Positions 8,127 through 18,610 are shown, numbered from the stretch's first letter. The stretch: DNA of 64,000 nucleotides from G963668605 sp963793625 (GCA_963793625.1 CAWCAT010000037.1:186001-250000), one strand, 5' to 3'. Notes: generated by a model from the sequence alone, not told the origin. Numbers and translations are program-made.

Positions 8127-9590
8127 TCACGATCCTCTATTTTTCCTCAACGCAGCGGTGCCCCAGTCTGGCTGGTCCAGGTTCATCGGGTCGTCAGCAG
8201 TCTTCATCCAGTTCTTGAGAAGGGCAGTCAACTCGCGGATTCTGCCGGCCTGCCGCGCATCATCTGAGAGGTTGTGCGTCTCGAAGGGGTCATTCCGCAA
8301 GTCGAATAATTGTGTATGTTTCTGACCGTCAACGTTGTACAGGATCAGCTTCCACTGTTCCGTACGCACGGCGCGCTGGAAGTTAACGTAGGCGTGAAAC
8401 AGCGATTCGCGCGTTCTTGCTTTCGAATCGCGCAAAACCGGAACCAGACTCTTGCCGTCCACCGAGGCGGGAACAGGCACGCCCGTCAAATCACACAGCG
8501 TCGGGAACAAGTCGAGCAGGTAGCACATGGCATCGCGACGCTCATTGCGCGGAATGCCGGGGCCGGCTATCATAAGCGGCACGTGCACGCTGTGGTCGTA
8601 GACGCTCTGTTTGCCGAAGAGGCCGTGCTGACCGAGCGCGAGCCCGTTATCACCAGAGAATACGATGAAAGTGTTATCCGCGTGGCCGCTCCGGTCGAGA
8701 GCCTGCAGCACCCGGCCGATCTGCTCGTCGAGGTGTGTGATCATCGCGTAATAGTCGGCCGTGTGCTGGCGAACGATGTCCGGCGTGCGCGGCCAAGGCG
8801 CCAGGCTTTCGTCGCGGCCCCGCAGGTTGCCATTGTCGAAAGGGTGTTCCGAAAGAAAGTTCTTGGGCAACGCAAGGTTTGCGGGTAAATATCGATCCCG
8901 GTAGGCCTGTGGCGCCATCCGCGGGTCGTGTGGCGCGGTGTAGGCGACATATAGGCAGAACGGCTTATCGCTGCGGTATTCGTTTAGAAATTTCACAGCG
9001 CCGTCACTGAAGAGTTCGCTCGAGAATTTTTCGCCGATGCGCGGTTTTCCCAAGTACTGTCCAGTGGGGTCGAAATCATGAACCGGCACCTGTAAGTGGT
9101 TGGACATTCCCCCAAAAAAGATATTGGCGCCAGCGCTGAAACTTCGAGCGAAGGACGGCGGACGGTTGTGCCACTTACCAGTACCGAAGGTGGTATAACT
9201 CGCTTTGCGGAGGGTCTCGGGGAAGGTGGTCCAGGCATCGTCCGGGATGTCCGGAGAATAGGGATTGTTCACCATGCTTCGGGGCACGTGAAACAGAGTT
9301 CGCCCGGTGAGGAGCATGGAGCGGCTCGGTACGCAGACTCCACCCTGTGTTCCGCCCATGATGTAAGCATTGGTGAAGGCAACTCCGCGGCGTGCCAATG
9401 AATCCAGATTGGGTGTCTGGACCTCCGGATTGTTCAGCGCACGGATGGTGCTGAACCGCTGGTCGTCGGCCAATAGGAAGAGTATATTGGGACGTCTTGG
9501 AGCGGCCGTAACTTCTCCAGGCAACAGCAGCCCGGCTCCGCCGAGCATCGAGAGCCGCAGCAGATTCCGTCTATCGAGCGCGTCGTGCAT
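8127..9590 (-). CDS. Exported cysteine-type sulfatase
   Basis: This 487-residue S1-family sulfatase hydrolyses sulfate esters after conversion of its active-site cysteine to formylglycine. The signature CVPSRSMLLTGR carries the target Cys86. The calcium ligands are Asp42 and Asp43 in LLADDQR, with the later pair in FSGDNG. The N-terminus MHDALDRRNLLRLSMLGG is a twin-arginine-like signal. It closely resembles the sulfatase at 22045-23574 (both have DDQRFST..ALNNPEV.TP and LTALxKxWMKxxDD), so the two are paralogues. It is the last gene of a minus-strand run that includes an alpha-L-fucosidase, which suggests action on a sulfated fucose glycan. The exact substrate cannot be read from sequence. 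Confidence 0.9.
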   Translation of the reverse strand: MHDALDRRNLLRLSMLGGAGLLLPGEVTAAPRRPNILFLLADDQRFSTIRALNNPEVQTPNLDSLARRGVAFTNAYIMGGTQGGVCVPSRSMLLTGRTLFHVPRSMVNNPYSPDIPDDAWTTFPETLRKASYTTFGTGKWHNRPPSFARSFSAGANIFFGGMSNHLQVPVHDFDPTGQYLGKPRIGEKFSSELFSDGAVKFLNEYRSDKPFCLYVAYTAPHDPRMAPQAYRDRYLPANLALPKNFLSEHPFDNGNLRGRDESLAPWPRTPDIVRQHTADYYAMITHLDEQIGRVLQALDRSGHADNTFIVFSGDNGLALGQHGLFGKQSVYDHSVHVPLMIAGPGIPRNERRDAMCYLLDLFPTLCDLTGVPVPASVDGKSLVPVLRDSKARTRESLFHAYVNFQRAVRTEQWKLILYNVDGQKHTQLFDLRNDPFETHNLSDDARQAGRIRELTALLKNWMKTADDPMNLDQPDWGTAALRKNRGS

Positions 9591-9684
9591 ACAAATTCTC
9601 CTCTTGGCTGAGCTGGTGTTCCAGAACCTTAGCCGGATTCTCCATAACTTCGACCCACGGACGTCTTCGTCGGCCGTGCAGCGG

Positions 9685-12114
9685 CTAGCGGTGCGAAACG
9701 ACCAGGCCCATTGTGCTAGCCGCCGTGTATTGAAATCCAGGTTCCACGGCCAAGCCGAGCGGAAAGCCCGCCGCTCCCTCGTAATACTCGTCTCTGTATG
9801 GAGTGAAGGTGGATCCGTCGGTCGATTTCCATAGAACCACGCTTGCTGTTCCCGAGGGCGACGCCGCGCCGGTCACCCAAAGCGTGTCGTTCGTAGCCGC
9901 CAAGCGGCCCGGATTCGGCACACCTAGTTTATTGACCGCGATGCCGCCGGGGCTGCCGACCGGACTTCCGGTGTCCGCGTGGTCGAGCCGGAAGAGACCG
10001 TCTGCCAAGGCCACGAACAGTTTGCTGGTATCCCCCATGACCGCAAGACTTCCCGTCGCACCGGCGCCGAGGGGTTTGTTCCAGATCAAGGTCCAGGTTT
10101 GCCCGGCGTCCCGCGAACGCCAGACGCCGGTGCTTCCATCATAGAAGTAGACGAGTGAGGTCCCGGCGGGCCACTCGAACGGCGTCCCTTTCTTTGGCAG
10201 CGAACCGAGGTTTGGTCCCGCGGAAACCTTGATCCAATTTCCATCGGCAGCGAGGCGCCAAAGGCCGCTCTGCTCGACCGCAGCCAGAACCACCAGCAAA
10301 CCGGACACCCGATCAACTTCAACTCCATGCGCAGGCTTGCCACCAGTTGCTTCCTTCAGCACCTTTCCATCGGCTCCTTTGCTCTGCGACCATGAGCGGC
10401 CGGCAGGGTCGTAGGACCAGATGTCGGTACCGGTGGCCACGTAAACGCGACCGCTTGCGGCATCAACGTCGATGTCGGAGACCGTTGGCTTGGCTGCATT
10501 GGGCGGACGCGTGCAGTAGGCCACTGACTCCGCGTGGTCGTGCGAGACCCAGAGTCCATTGTCGGTGTCGCCGACATAGACCCAACCCGGATGGCGCGGG
10601 TCAACTGCGACGGCATTGAGAACCGCGGCGCCAAGTCCGACGACTGCGGGCTCCCATGTGCTGCCTCCGTCGAGCGTGCGCCAGATGCCCATCTGTCCGA
10701 CGACATGAATCTTTTCGGTGTTGCCGGGATCGATGAGAATCTGATCGATCGCGAACACCGGGCCGTCGAGCCGCTTGGTCGCGGCCCAGCCCGTTGGGAA
10801 ACCTTCGCCCTTGGCCGGATCCACCCGCCAATAGGTCTCGCCATTGCCCGCGGCCAGGATATTACTTACTTTGATCGTCGCCGCGCTGCTGATGTTGGTC
10901 CACTTGAATCCCGACGCAGCTTGCGCGTTCGCGCACTTCATCATGGTTGTGTAGCGCCCGCTGTCGCCGATTTGTTCGGGTCGCGCATTTCCGACGACGA
11001 GCACATGGTTGCCGCCGTTCACGTAACCGTCGATGGCAGACCAACTCGCGGTCTTGCTTCCGATAGCGAGATCCGTCCACGCGGCGCCAGGCGCTGTTGC
11101 GGATGCGTTCTTGAGCCGTAGAATCCCGGCAGTGTTCGCAGCCACATACAGATCTCCATTGAGCGCGAAAAGTTCCTCGGGTTTGCTTGGAGCGGAAGCG
11201 CCGCCGAACAGCACCGCCGCGCCCGTCGTGGTGCATCGATACACACCCTTTCCTTCGATGGCGGCGTAAAGGATTCCGTTGTCGAGGATCAGCGAACGAA
11301 CGATTTTTCCGGTGAGCGCCAGTGCGGTCCACGTCACGCCTCCGTCGGTCGATTTCTTGATGCCGGTCAACGTGCCCAGGTAAATCGTCTTTGCGTTGCC
11401 TGGCTCGGCCGCAATCAGACGGCCGACGCGGCGCGGGTAGTCGGTACTATTCGCCTCCACTGCCAGGTCCGCTCCGGAGGAAAGAGGCACCCAGGTTGCG
11501 CCGTTGTCCAGCGACTTCCAGAAATTCCCGTTGCTCTTCCCGCCGCTCACGCCAAAGAGCGTTCCGGACGCGCGGTGATACGCAATTGAAGCAATGGCTC
11601 GGCTGCCGGGAGCCTGGATCAGGCCGCGCGAGGACTGAAACCATGTCTCGCCTCCATCGAGAGATCGCTGGAAACCAGCGACGTCGCCCCCAGCCACCAT
11701 GGTTCCGCCGACCGCTCGTACAATGGCATTGATCTGGCCTCCGCCATGCATACCGGATGAGTGCGATATTCCTCGTGGACGTGCGTGCAATTTGGCGCTC
11801 CACGTGACGGCGCCGGCGGTGTCTGAGGCGCCAATCTGAAACTCGTAGGATTTGAGATTCTGGAGCCCCGTCACGGTATAGGCGGCGGGATTGGCGGGCA
11901 GATTCGTAATGGAAACCCAAGGCTCGGAAGCATTGGATGTGCGGTAGCGCACTTGGATTTTTGTGAAGCCGCCAGCGGCCGGACGCCAGTTGAGCGTCAT
12001 CTGATGATTGCCGGGCACGGCCGGTGTAGCGGCCCAATCAGCGGCGGCGGCCGGCATCAACGCCGGCGAAAGCATGACGACGATACAGGCGCGCGCTAAG
12101 ATCTTTTTTGCCAT
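9685..12114 (-). CDS. Secreted BNR/Asp-box beta-propeller protein with fibronectin III domain
   Basis: The start at 12114 (MAKKILARA) is preferred over the in-frame ATG at 12147 because GAGGG lies about 7 bases upstream and a signal peptide follows directly. The mature protein of about 780 residues begins with a fibronectin type III-like domain (about residues 28-110). A long propeller region follows with at least five Asp-box repeats (SLDGGETW, SLDNGATW, STDGGVTW, TLDGGSTW, SRDAGQTW). Such folds occur in sialidases, sortilin-like proteins and xyloglucanase-type GH74 enzymes. No catalytic residues could be assigned, so a glycan-binding or hydrolytic role is only inferred from its place between a TonB receptor and a sulfatase. 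Confidence 0.8.
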   Translation of the reverse strand: MAKKILARACIVVMLSPALMPAAAADWAATPAVPGNHQMTLNWRPAAGGFTKIQVRYRTSNASEPWVSITNLPANPAAYTVTGLQNLKSYEFQIGASDTAGAVTWSAKLHARPRGISHSSGMHGGGQINAIVRAVGGTMVAGGDVAGFQRSLDGGETWFQSSRGLIQAPGSRAIASIAYHRASGTLFGVSGGKSNGNFWKSLDNGATWVPLSSGADLAVEANSTDYPRRVGRLIAAEPGNAKTIYLGTLTGIKKSTDGGVTWTALALTGKIVRSLILDNGILYAAIEGKGVYRCTTTGAAVLFGGASAPSKPEELFALNGDLYVAANTAGILRLKNASATAPGAAWTDLAIGSKTASWSAIDGYVNGGNHVLVVGNARPEQIGDSGRYTTMMKCANAQAASGFKWTNISSAATIKVSNILAAGNGETYWRVDPAKGEGFPTGWAATKRLDGPVFAIDQILIDPGNTEKIHVVGQMGIWRTLDGGSTWEPAVVGLGAAVLNAVAVDPRHPGWVYVGDTDNGLWVSHDHAESVAYCTRPPNAAKPTVSDIDVDAASGRVYVATGTDIWSYDPAGRSWSQSKGADGKVLKEATGGKPAHGVEVDRVSGLLVVLAAVEQSGLWRLAADGNWIKVSAGPNLGSLPKKGTPFEWPAGTSLVYFYDGSTGVWRSRDAGQTWTLIWNKPLGAGATGSLAVMGDTSKLFVALADGLFRLDHADTGSPVGSPGGIAVNKLGVPNPGRLAATNDTLWVTGAASPSGTASVVLWKSTDGSTFTPYRDEYYEGAAGFPLGLAVEPGFQYTAASTMGLVVSHR

Positions 12115-12162
12115 TATTCCCTCACCAAATAGAGTGCCTGCAACCACTTGCTTGCGAACCGG

Positions 12163-15100
12163 CTAAAACCGAAACTCCAAAGCAAACTGGGCCTGCCGCA
12201 TCGTTCCGTTGACATCGTTGATTGTGGCGACGGTGTTCACGTTGGAGATGTTCGTATCCGGAGACGCCCAATTGGGATGGTTCATCAGGTTGAAGACATC
12301 CACGCGGAAGGAGATCTGTTTGCTTTCACGAATTCGGAAGCTCTTCGCCATGCTCCCGTTCCAAAGGTTCTTACCGGGGCCGACGATGATGTTGCGTCCG
12401 GCATTGCCGAAGCGCGGCAGGCCTGTGGTGGGGTCGGTTACGGGTGGAATTGAAAATGCCGCCGGATTAAACCATCTTTGGGGACTCCGCTCGCTTCTAG
12501 GCAGAGCAGAACTGACGCCGTACACCACGTCCGGCCTGTTGTTGGCGCCGAAATTGCCGCTGTTGGTGTAGTCAGGGGTGAGATACCGTCCGGTCGAGTA
12601 AAGCCAGATCGCGCTCAGGCGCCAGCCCCCGACGGCGGCGTTGAGCCAAGGCGAGAGGCCGGCACCGAGCTTTTTCCCGCGACCCAAGGGAAGTTCCCAG
12701 GTGAAGTTGGCGTTGATCTGATGGCGGCGGACGTAATCACTGTTGGCGCGATCGCGCCCCAGGTTCTCGGCGTCGAGCAAGGAGTTGTTTACAGTCTGGC
12801 CGACATCGTCGAGGCCCTTGGCCCAAGTCCAGTTGAACTGGTAGGAGAGGCCGCGGGCGAAACGCCGCCGGAACTGCGTCTGCATCGCGCTGTAAATAGA
12901 GTTGCCATCCGCTTGTTTGTAATTGACGGCAGCGCCTCCGAACGTCGACTGATACTTCTTGACGACTGTGCCGGTGGCGGGATCTATGCGGGTCATGTTC
13001 AAGTTGATATTGCGGAACAGATGCGTGCCCTTGTTGCCGATATAGGCCACGCTCAGCACGCCGTTCGAACCCAGAGCGCGCTCAATCGTAAAATGCCACT
13101 GCTGATTGCTGGGCAGGCGGAAATCCGGTTCGTATCCGGACGGAACGATATTGGCCGACGCTCCCGCGCCGGGGTACGGGTTTTCCAGAGAGATGCTTGG
13201 AACGCCGTTCGTGATCGTCTGGCTAAAGTTGAACAGGCTGGCAAAAGGCGGGTTGGATCCCAGGTTCATGGCAATATACTGCTGGGGCAAGCGGCTGTAA
13301 AAAATTCCATAGCCGGAGCGGACCAGCCACTTGTTATCGGCGAAGGGATCCCAGGAGAAGCCGACTCGCGGTCCCCAGTTGCGGAGCATATTCTTTACCA
13401 GCCGCCGCGAATCGTATCCTACGCTCGAGCCACAGACCAGCGGGAATTTGAAATTGCCTTTTCCATCGCTCAGTCTGGAGACGACATCCGGCAGGAACTG
13501 GCTGGTAGGCAACTGCCCGTCGCTGCAAGCCACCACGATTCCTCCGCCTTGCACAAGCGGGCTGAACATAGCGAGCCGGTCACGCTGCTCCAGCGGGTGG
13601 AGGTGCATTTCATTGCGCAGTCCGACAGTGAGTGTAAAGTTGCGCCCAATTCGCCAGTCGTCCTGAGCGAAAAATGCATAGTCCGGCTGGATCAAGAGCG
13701 TCTTATTTTGCAGGGGCGTCAATTGGGATTGGCTCGGCACTCCGATCATGAAATCGGCGAAGGAATAGCCAGTTGACCGCACCGCATTGGAGCCGTTGAA
13801 GGTAATCGTTCCGTTGCCGTTGTTCTCGAAGATGTAGTTGAGGTATGTTCGCCGGCCCTCGAAGCCGGCTTTGATCTGGTGCCCGGCACGCATCGTGGTC
13901 ACAGTCTCGGAAAGGTTGAAGACGTTGTTGGTGATCGACGAGAGATTTGCCGCGTTGCCGACCTTGGAGGCATAATTCAGGTCGCTAAACGCGTCGGTGC
14001 CAGAAAGGTTGATCTTTGGCATCGGTGGCACGATGGGAGAAAAGGCCGGTACCAGTCCCTTGATCCCGATCGTCTCCGGCGTCGGATAGCCCACACTGAC
14101 GTAGTCGCTGAATTTTGAAGTGTTGGACGCGCCGGCGCGCAACTCATTCACGGTCCTGGGGCCCAAAGGCGCCGTCCAACTCAACATCCCGTTCCGCCCG
14201 TAAACCGGCGAGCTCTTGCCCATGTTGGGCAGCCCAAAGATTCCGGGATTATAGTCGCCGGCGTTGTAATACGTGAGGCGTGCGGAAAGCGACTGATTGC
14301 GGGGGAGCAGATGGTCCCCTCTTAGCGTGAACTGATCGTTGTCGCTGGTCGATTGGACAGAACGAACGGCGTTGTTCGCCAGACCTGGCAAGTTGGGACT
14401 TGGATAGAATGCTCTCAGCTTCAGCGCCGTCTGGCTGATGCGTGCGCCTCCCATGTAAAGGTCCAGGCGGTTGTCGGGAATGACGGGCCTGCCTGTGGCT
14501 AAGGGATCCCGCAACTGGATGCGTGGAAGCAGCGAAGAAAAATCGCCTTTCCAGAAAGCGTCGGCAGGCACCGTCGCAACTCGTGTCTCACTCCCGTTCT
14601 GCCGAAGTGCTTCGTAATTGAAAAAGAAAAAGGTGCGGTTGTGGCCGTCGTAATGGGGCAACAGAACAGGTCCGCCCAACGAGCCGCCCAACTGATGCCT
14701 GCTTAGAGGAGCCGGGTCCTCCGTGGCAAACGGGTCGCGGGTCATCAATGCGGCTCCGCGGTAGTACTCGAAGAAACTCCCGTGAAACTTGTTCGTTCCA
14801 CTCCTCGACACCATGATAATGTTGGCTCCCCCTTGCCCGTATTCGGCGGGCGCAACTCCGGAAACGACTTTGAATTCCCGGATCAGGTCAACCGACAAGG
14901 GGATTGCCGAAACGTTTTGATAAGAGTAGTTATTGGAGACACCGTCCACACTGTATTCGTTGGAATAGGACCGATTGCCGTTTAGTGCTACTGAGCCGAG
15001 ATCGTAATTACTGCCGGAATCTTTATAATCCACGGCACCGGCGGCGAGGAAAACAAGTTGGTTGTAATCGCGACCGTTGAGCGGAAGATCTTCGATCTGC

Positions 15101-15519
15101 TCGCGCGTTATCGTCGATTGCACGGAAGGCGTGTGATCCAGCGTGGCTGCCTCAGCGGTTGCCGATACCGTGACCGCCTCGGCGACACTGCCGACTTGCA
15201 TGGCCACGTTCCGGACGACGTTGTCGCTTGCATAGACCTGAAGCTTTTCAATGTTAACCGCCCGAAAGCCTGTTTTCTCAAAGCTGAGCAGGTAAACACC
15301 CGGCTGCAGAGGATACAACGAGTACTGGCCTTCCGAACTGCAGGTCGCAGTGGTTTTCCATCCGGTTTCAACGTCCGTCGCGGTCACCGATGCCGCGGGA
15401 ATCAAGGCACCTGAGGGATCCGTCACGGTTCCTAAGATGCGGGCCGCCGTGCTTTGGCCGTAAATGGCCAGTCGGGAAATCAAGAGCAGCAACAGCAGAA
15501 GCTTCGACTGATTCCACAT
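12163..15519 (-). CDS. Oar-type TonB-dependent receptor, intact
   Basis: This 1118-residue outer-membrane receptor begins with a signal peptide (MWNQSKLLLLLLL). A carboxypeptidase-regulatory-like beta-sandwich follows at about residues 25-110 (ILGTVTDPSGALIPAASVTA), then a plug domain at about 130-250 (LPLNGRDYNQL, YSVDGVSNN, EYGQGGANI), then a long beta-barrel ending in EFRF. The length is typical of acidobacterial members. These proteins are thought to import large ligands through energy from TonB-ExbBD, with the ligand unknown in almost all cases. The neighbouring fucosidase and sulfatases make a sulfated glycan fragment the likely cargo. It is 189 bp downstream of the fucosidase and 48 bp upstream of the BNR protein, so co-transcription is likely. 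Confidence 0.9.
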   Translation of the reverse strand: MWNQSKLLLLLLLISRLAIYGQSTAARILGTVTDPSGALIPAASVTATDVETGWKTTATCSSEGQYSLYPLQPGVYLLSFEKTGFRAVNIEKLQVYASDNVVRNVAMQVGSVAEAVTVSATAEAATLDHTPSVQSTITREQIEDLPLNGRDYNQLVFLAAGAVDYKDSGSNYDLGSVALNGNRSYSNEYSVDGVSNNYSYQNVSAIPLSVDLIREFKVVSGVAPAEYGQGGANIIMVSRSGTNKFHGSFFEYYRGAALMTRDPFATEDPAPLSRHQLGGSLGGPVLLPHYDGHNRTFFFFNYEALRQNGSETRVATVPADAFWKGDFSSLLPRIQLRDPLATGRPVIPDNRLDLYMGGARISQTALKLRAFYPSPNLPGLANNAVRSVQSTSDNDQFTLRGDHLLPRNQSLSARLTYYNAGDYNPGIFGLPNMGKSSPVYGRNGMLSWTAPLGPRTVNELRAGASNTSKFSDYVSVGYPTPETIGIKGLVPAFSPIVPPMPKINLSGTDAFSDLNYASKVGNAANLSSITNNVFNLSETVTTMRAGHQIKAGFEGRRTYLNYIFENNGNGTITFNGSNAVRSTGYSFADFMIGVPSQSQLTPLQNKTLLIQPDYAFFAQDDWRIGRNFTLTVGLRNEMHLHPLEQRDRLAMFSPLVQGGGIVVACSDGQLPTSQFLPDVVSRLSDGKGNFKFPLVCGSSVGYDSRRLVKNMLRNWGPRVGFSWDPFADNKWLVRSGYGIFYSRLPQQYIAMNLGSNPPFASLFNFSQTITNGVPSISLENPYPGAGASANIVPSGYEPDFRLPSNQQWHFTIERALGSNGVLSVAYIGNKGTHLFRNINLNMTRIDPATGTVVKKYQSTFGGAAVNYKQADGNSIYSAMQTQFRRRFARGLSYQFNWTWAKGLDDVGQTVNNSLLDAENLGRDRANSDYVRRHQINANFTWELPLGRGKKLGAGLSPWLNAAVGGWRLSAIWLYSTGRYLTPDYTNSGNFGANNRPDVVYGVSSALPRSERSPQRWFNPAAFSIPPVTDPTTGLPRFGNAGRNIIVGPGKNLWNGSMAKSFRIRESKQISFRVDVFNLMNHPNWASPDTNISNVNTVATINDVNGTMRQAQFALEFRF

Positions 15520-15708
15520 ATCACTTTCCGTTCTTACCTATTCGGGAGCGGACAATATCGCCAGGTTGCCCTGGTCCATCCCAGTCCCGGCGATCGGCCG
15601 GATAACGTTTTGGGCCCATGCCCATTCATTGGATAACGGCCCATCTTCCGCGCGAGCGTTTGGTGCCTCCCGGTCATGAGCGCGCTCCTCGCAAAGATGT
15701 CCGCCGTT

Positions 15709-17205
15709 TCACCGCGCCTCCCCCGGCAGAGCGATTTTGAAGGAGTAGGCGTATTTGCCCGGCTGCGCCGCCGGCGCCTGGATTCGCAGGCCCTCGGCGC
15801 CTTGTGACCACTTCAACGGCGCTTTCCCTCCCAGCATCGAGACGCTCGTTACCTTGGCGCCGCCCAGGCTCTTCAGCAACCAACTGCCGTCCTTCGGCCA
15901 GCCCAACGCGATCGCATACAGCGCATCGCCCTTGCGCGTGTACCGGATGTCCTCCGCTTCGCACCGGTCGAACTGCCACGCCGTATGCTGCCGGTTGTTC
16001 GCGATGAGCTTTTCGGTGGATCCTTCGCTGTTCACTCTCCATTTCCGCGTCCCGTAAATGGCTTCGCCGTTGACCTTCAACCAATCGCCCGTCTCGCGCA
16101 GAATCGCCTTCTGGTCTTCGGGGATCTCCCCGCTCGCTTTGGGCGCCAGTGACAGCAGCATGCCGCCACCGCGGCTCACCCGGTCGATCAGCCCGTGGAT
16201 CACTTCCCGCGAGGTGACCAGGCTCATCCCCTCCACGTAACCCCAGGTTTGTTTGGCGATACTCAAGTCGTCGATCCACGGGCGGTCCACTTCGACTGGC
16301 CGGTCGCGCCCTGCCTCGAACGTGAGCATTCCGAAATCGCGGGGGAAGTTGAACTTCCTGCTGCCTGCGAATTTGTTCAGCACCTCCACCTGCGCCCGCC
16401 ACTTCGGCCCGGAGTTGAAGTAGTGCGCCAGAGTGTTGAGCACATGCTCTTCAACGCCGGGTGACGTGAAGTCGCCACCGTCGAACCAGAGGACATCGGG
16501 CTTGTAGTTGTCGATGACTTCCAGCAGCTTGGCCCGCCACTTCTCCATGAAGTCCGATTTCTTGCTCGTGATCTCGTTCCAGTAAAGATCGGCGTAGCGT
16601 GGATCGAAGAGATCGAACTTCGCTTTTCGCTGTTCTTCCCACACGGACTGGTCCGCCGGCAGGTACCAGTTGAACGTCCGCATGTGGTGCTCGGTGGCGA
16701 CGATCTTTACTCCCTTGGCGCGCAGCGCCTTCACCAGTTCGCCATAGAGATCGCGCTTCGGCCCCATCTCGGCGGCATTCCAGCGGCTTACCTTGCTGCG
16801 CCAAAGGAGAAATCCGTCGTGGTGCACCACAGCCGTCCCGGCGTAGCGAGCTCCCGACTGGCTAATGATCTCCGCCCACTCGCCTGCGTTGAACTTTTCG
16901 GCCTTGAACATCGGCACCAGGTCCTTGTAGCCGAATTTGTCCTGCGTGCCGTAGGTCTCGCGGTGATGCTCGTAGGTGCCGCGATTGTCCTTCGGATCGT
17001 ACATCCGCTTGCCATACCATTCGTTGGCGAATGCGGGAACCGAATAGACGCCCCAGTGGGCGTAGATTCCGAACTTCGCGTCCTGGAGCCATGCGGGCGC
17101 CTCATGCGCGGCCAACGATTTCCAATTGGGCTCGACCGCCCTCTTCTGCTGGGCCGAAAGAACGCCAGCGGCTAGAACCAGACTAAGCACCACACTTTTT
17201 CGCAT
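15709..17205 (-). CDS. GH29 alpha-L-fucosidase
   Basis: This 498-residue exported enzyme has a signal peptide (residues 1-19) and the features of glycoside hydrolase family 29, which releases alpha-linked L-fucose with retention. Visible motifs are KFGIYAHWGVYSVPAF (about 44-60), the histidine pair in VVHHDGF (128-129), VATEHH, and the nucleophile Asp242 in PDVLWFDGG. A C-terminal beta domain follows from about 400. The gene starts 9 bp after the stop of the upstream sulfatase, and its ribosome binding site (AGGAG) overlaps that stop, so the two are translated from one message. This gene is the strongest clue that the 8-23.6 kb locus targets fucose-containing glycans. Confidence 0.93.
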   Translation of the reverse strand: MRKSVVLSLVLAAGVLSAQQKRAVEPNWKSLAAHEAPAWLQDAKFGIYAHWGVYSVPAFANEWYGKRMYDPKDNRGTYEHHRETYGTQDKFGYKDLVPMFKAEKFNAGEWAEIISQSGARYAGTAVVHHDGFLLWRSKVSRWNAAEMGPKRDLYGELVKALRAKGVKIVATEHHMRTFNWYLPADQSVWEEQRKAKFDLFDPRYADLYWNEITSKKSDFMEKWRAKLLEVIDNYKPDVLWFDGGDFTSPGVEEHVLNTLAHYFNSGPKWRAQVEVLNKFAGSRKFNFPRDFGMLTFEAGRDRPVEVDRPWIDDLSIAKQTWGYVEGMSLVTSREVIHGLIDRVSRGGGMLLSLAPKASGEIPEDQKAILRETGDWLKVNGEAIYGTRKWRVNSEGSTEKLIANNRQHTAWQFDRCEAEDIRYTRKGDALYAIALGWPKDGSWLLKSLGGAKVTSVSMLGGKAPLKWSQGAEGLRIQAPAAQPGKYAYSFKIALPGEAR

Positions 17206-17214
17206 CGTAATCTC

Positions 17215-18594
17215 CTAATTTCGCCGCCCGGCGCTCAGCAGTTTCGCCAGCCGGGCCGCAACTTCCGGCTTGCCGGCTGCGAGATTCTCGTTTTCCCGCG
17301 GATCGTTGCGCAAATCGAACAGCAAGGGCTCTTCGCCCCAGCCGCGTATGTACTTGTACTGCCCCTGAACCACGAGACGCCAGGAGTCCATGCCGGAAAA
17401 CACGTGATCCCTGACAGCGGACTTCCGCCCCGTGAGGAACGGCCGCAGGGACAGGCTGTCCATCTTCTCCGGCCTTTCAATGCCTGCGTAGTCGAGGAAC
17501 GTGGCAGGGAGATCCAGCGTCGATGCCGGGCCGTCGCCGGCGATACCTTTGCGGACATCCCGGCCCCATAGCACCAGTGGAACACCGGTAGAACCGTGGA
17601 ACGGGTGCTTCTTGCCCCACAGTTTGTGGTCGCCCAGCATCTCGCCATGATCGCTGGAGAAGGCGATCAGGGTGTTCTCCAGATCTCCGCGCTGCTTCAC
17701 CTTTTCGATCAGCTCACCCACGCGGCGGTCAATGTTTTCGATCATCGCCGCATAGTTCTGGCGAACGAGTTCGTGTTCGGCAGGAGTCAACTCGCCGCCG
17801 CGGTTTGGCTGCGGGAACTTCACGCCGCGCCAGCGTTTCTCCATGCTCGCCGTGATGTCCCACGGACTGTGCGGACCGTTGAAGTTCACCTGCAGGAACC
17901 AGGGTTTGCCGCGAGGCGCGGCGTCGAGCAGGGCGAGGCCGTTGCGAGCGATCCAGTTGTCGCCATACGCCTCGCCGGAGAGGGGTGTGGGAAAGGCCGC
18001 ACCGTGCCCTTTCCGCCGCCCGTAGTCTTCGACGTGAGCTTTGGCGAGACCTAGCTTCTCGAGATAGGCGAGGTAGGGACCCATCGGCTTGCCCGCCTTC
18101 TTGTAGGAAATAGTGCCATCGAGCTTGCCCTCGTTGTCGATGCCGTCGGTGAAGCCCCACTCGCGGATCATACGCTTGCCGTCGAGACCCCAGTCGAGTT
18201 CCGGCTTGTGCAGGTCGAACTTACCGCAGCCCATCACGTGATATCCGGAGTCCCGCAGCAATTGATAGAACGTGGGCTGGTCGAGCGGGTAGCTCTCTTG
18301 GTTCGACGACACCTGGCACCGATCGTACTCCATTCCCGAGGCCAGGCAGGCGCGGGCCGGGGCGCACAGGGGAGCGGGCGTAACCGCCCGGGTGAACCGC
18401 ACACCTTCCGCCGCCAGCCGCTTCAGGGTGGGGGTCCGCACCGGGATGCCCGGCGCGGGCTCGACGAAGTCGTGCCTGAGTTGGTCGGGAAACAGGAACA
18501 GTATGTTGGGCTGCCCCGGCTGCGCGGCGGCCGGCGAATTCAATGCCGCCGCGCCCCAGGCGGTTTTCAAGAACTGCCTTCGCTCGAAAGTCAT
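17215..18594 (-). CDS. Exported cysteine-type sulfatase
   Basis: This 459-residue S1-family sulfatase carries the formylglycine signature CAPARACLASG with Cys77 as the modified residue. The alanine in place of serine in CxPxR is a common variant. Metal ligands are in FLFPDQLRHD and FSSDHGEMLGDH. The N-terminus (MTFERRQFLKTAWGAAAL) looks like a twin-arginine signal. It is more distant from the 8127 and 22045 sulfatases than those are from each other, so it probably cleaves a different sulfate position. It lies directly upstream of the fucosidase (9 bp) and 16 bp downstream of a TonB receptor in one transcription unit. Confidence 0.9.
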   Translation of the reverse strand: MTFERRQFLKTAWGAAALNSPAAAQPGQPNILFLFPDQLRHDFVEPAPGIPVRTPTLKRLAAEGVRFTRAVTPAPLCAPARACLASGMEYDRCQVSSNQESYPLDQPTFYQLLRDSGYHVMGCGKFDLHKPELDWGLDGKRMIREWGFTDGIDNEGKLDGTISYKKAGKPMGPYLAYLEKLGLAKAHVEDYGRRKGHGAAFPTPLSGEAYGDNWIARNGLALLDAAPRGKPWFLQVNFNGPHSPWDITASMEKRWRGVKFPQPNRGGELTPAEHELVRQNYAAMIENIDRRVGELIEKVKQRGDLENTLIAFSSDHGEMLGDHKLWGKKHPFHGSTGVPLVLWGRDVRKGIAGDGPASTLDLPATFLDYAGIERPEKMDSLSLRPFLTGRKSAVRDHVFSGMDSWRLVVQGQYKYIRGWGEEPLLFDLRNDPRENENLAAGKPEVAARLAKLLSAGRRN

Positions 18595-18610
18595 CCTTTC
18601 CCCAATACGG

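Noticed and set aside
12478..13776. Long plus-strand open frame (432 codons) inside a TonB receptor.
   Set aside because: It is antisense to an intact receptor with clear domains; composition is that of a shadow frame.
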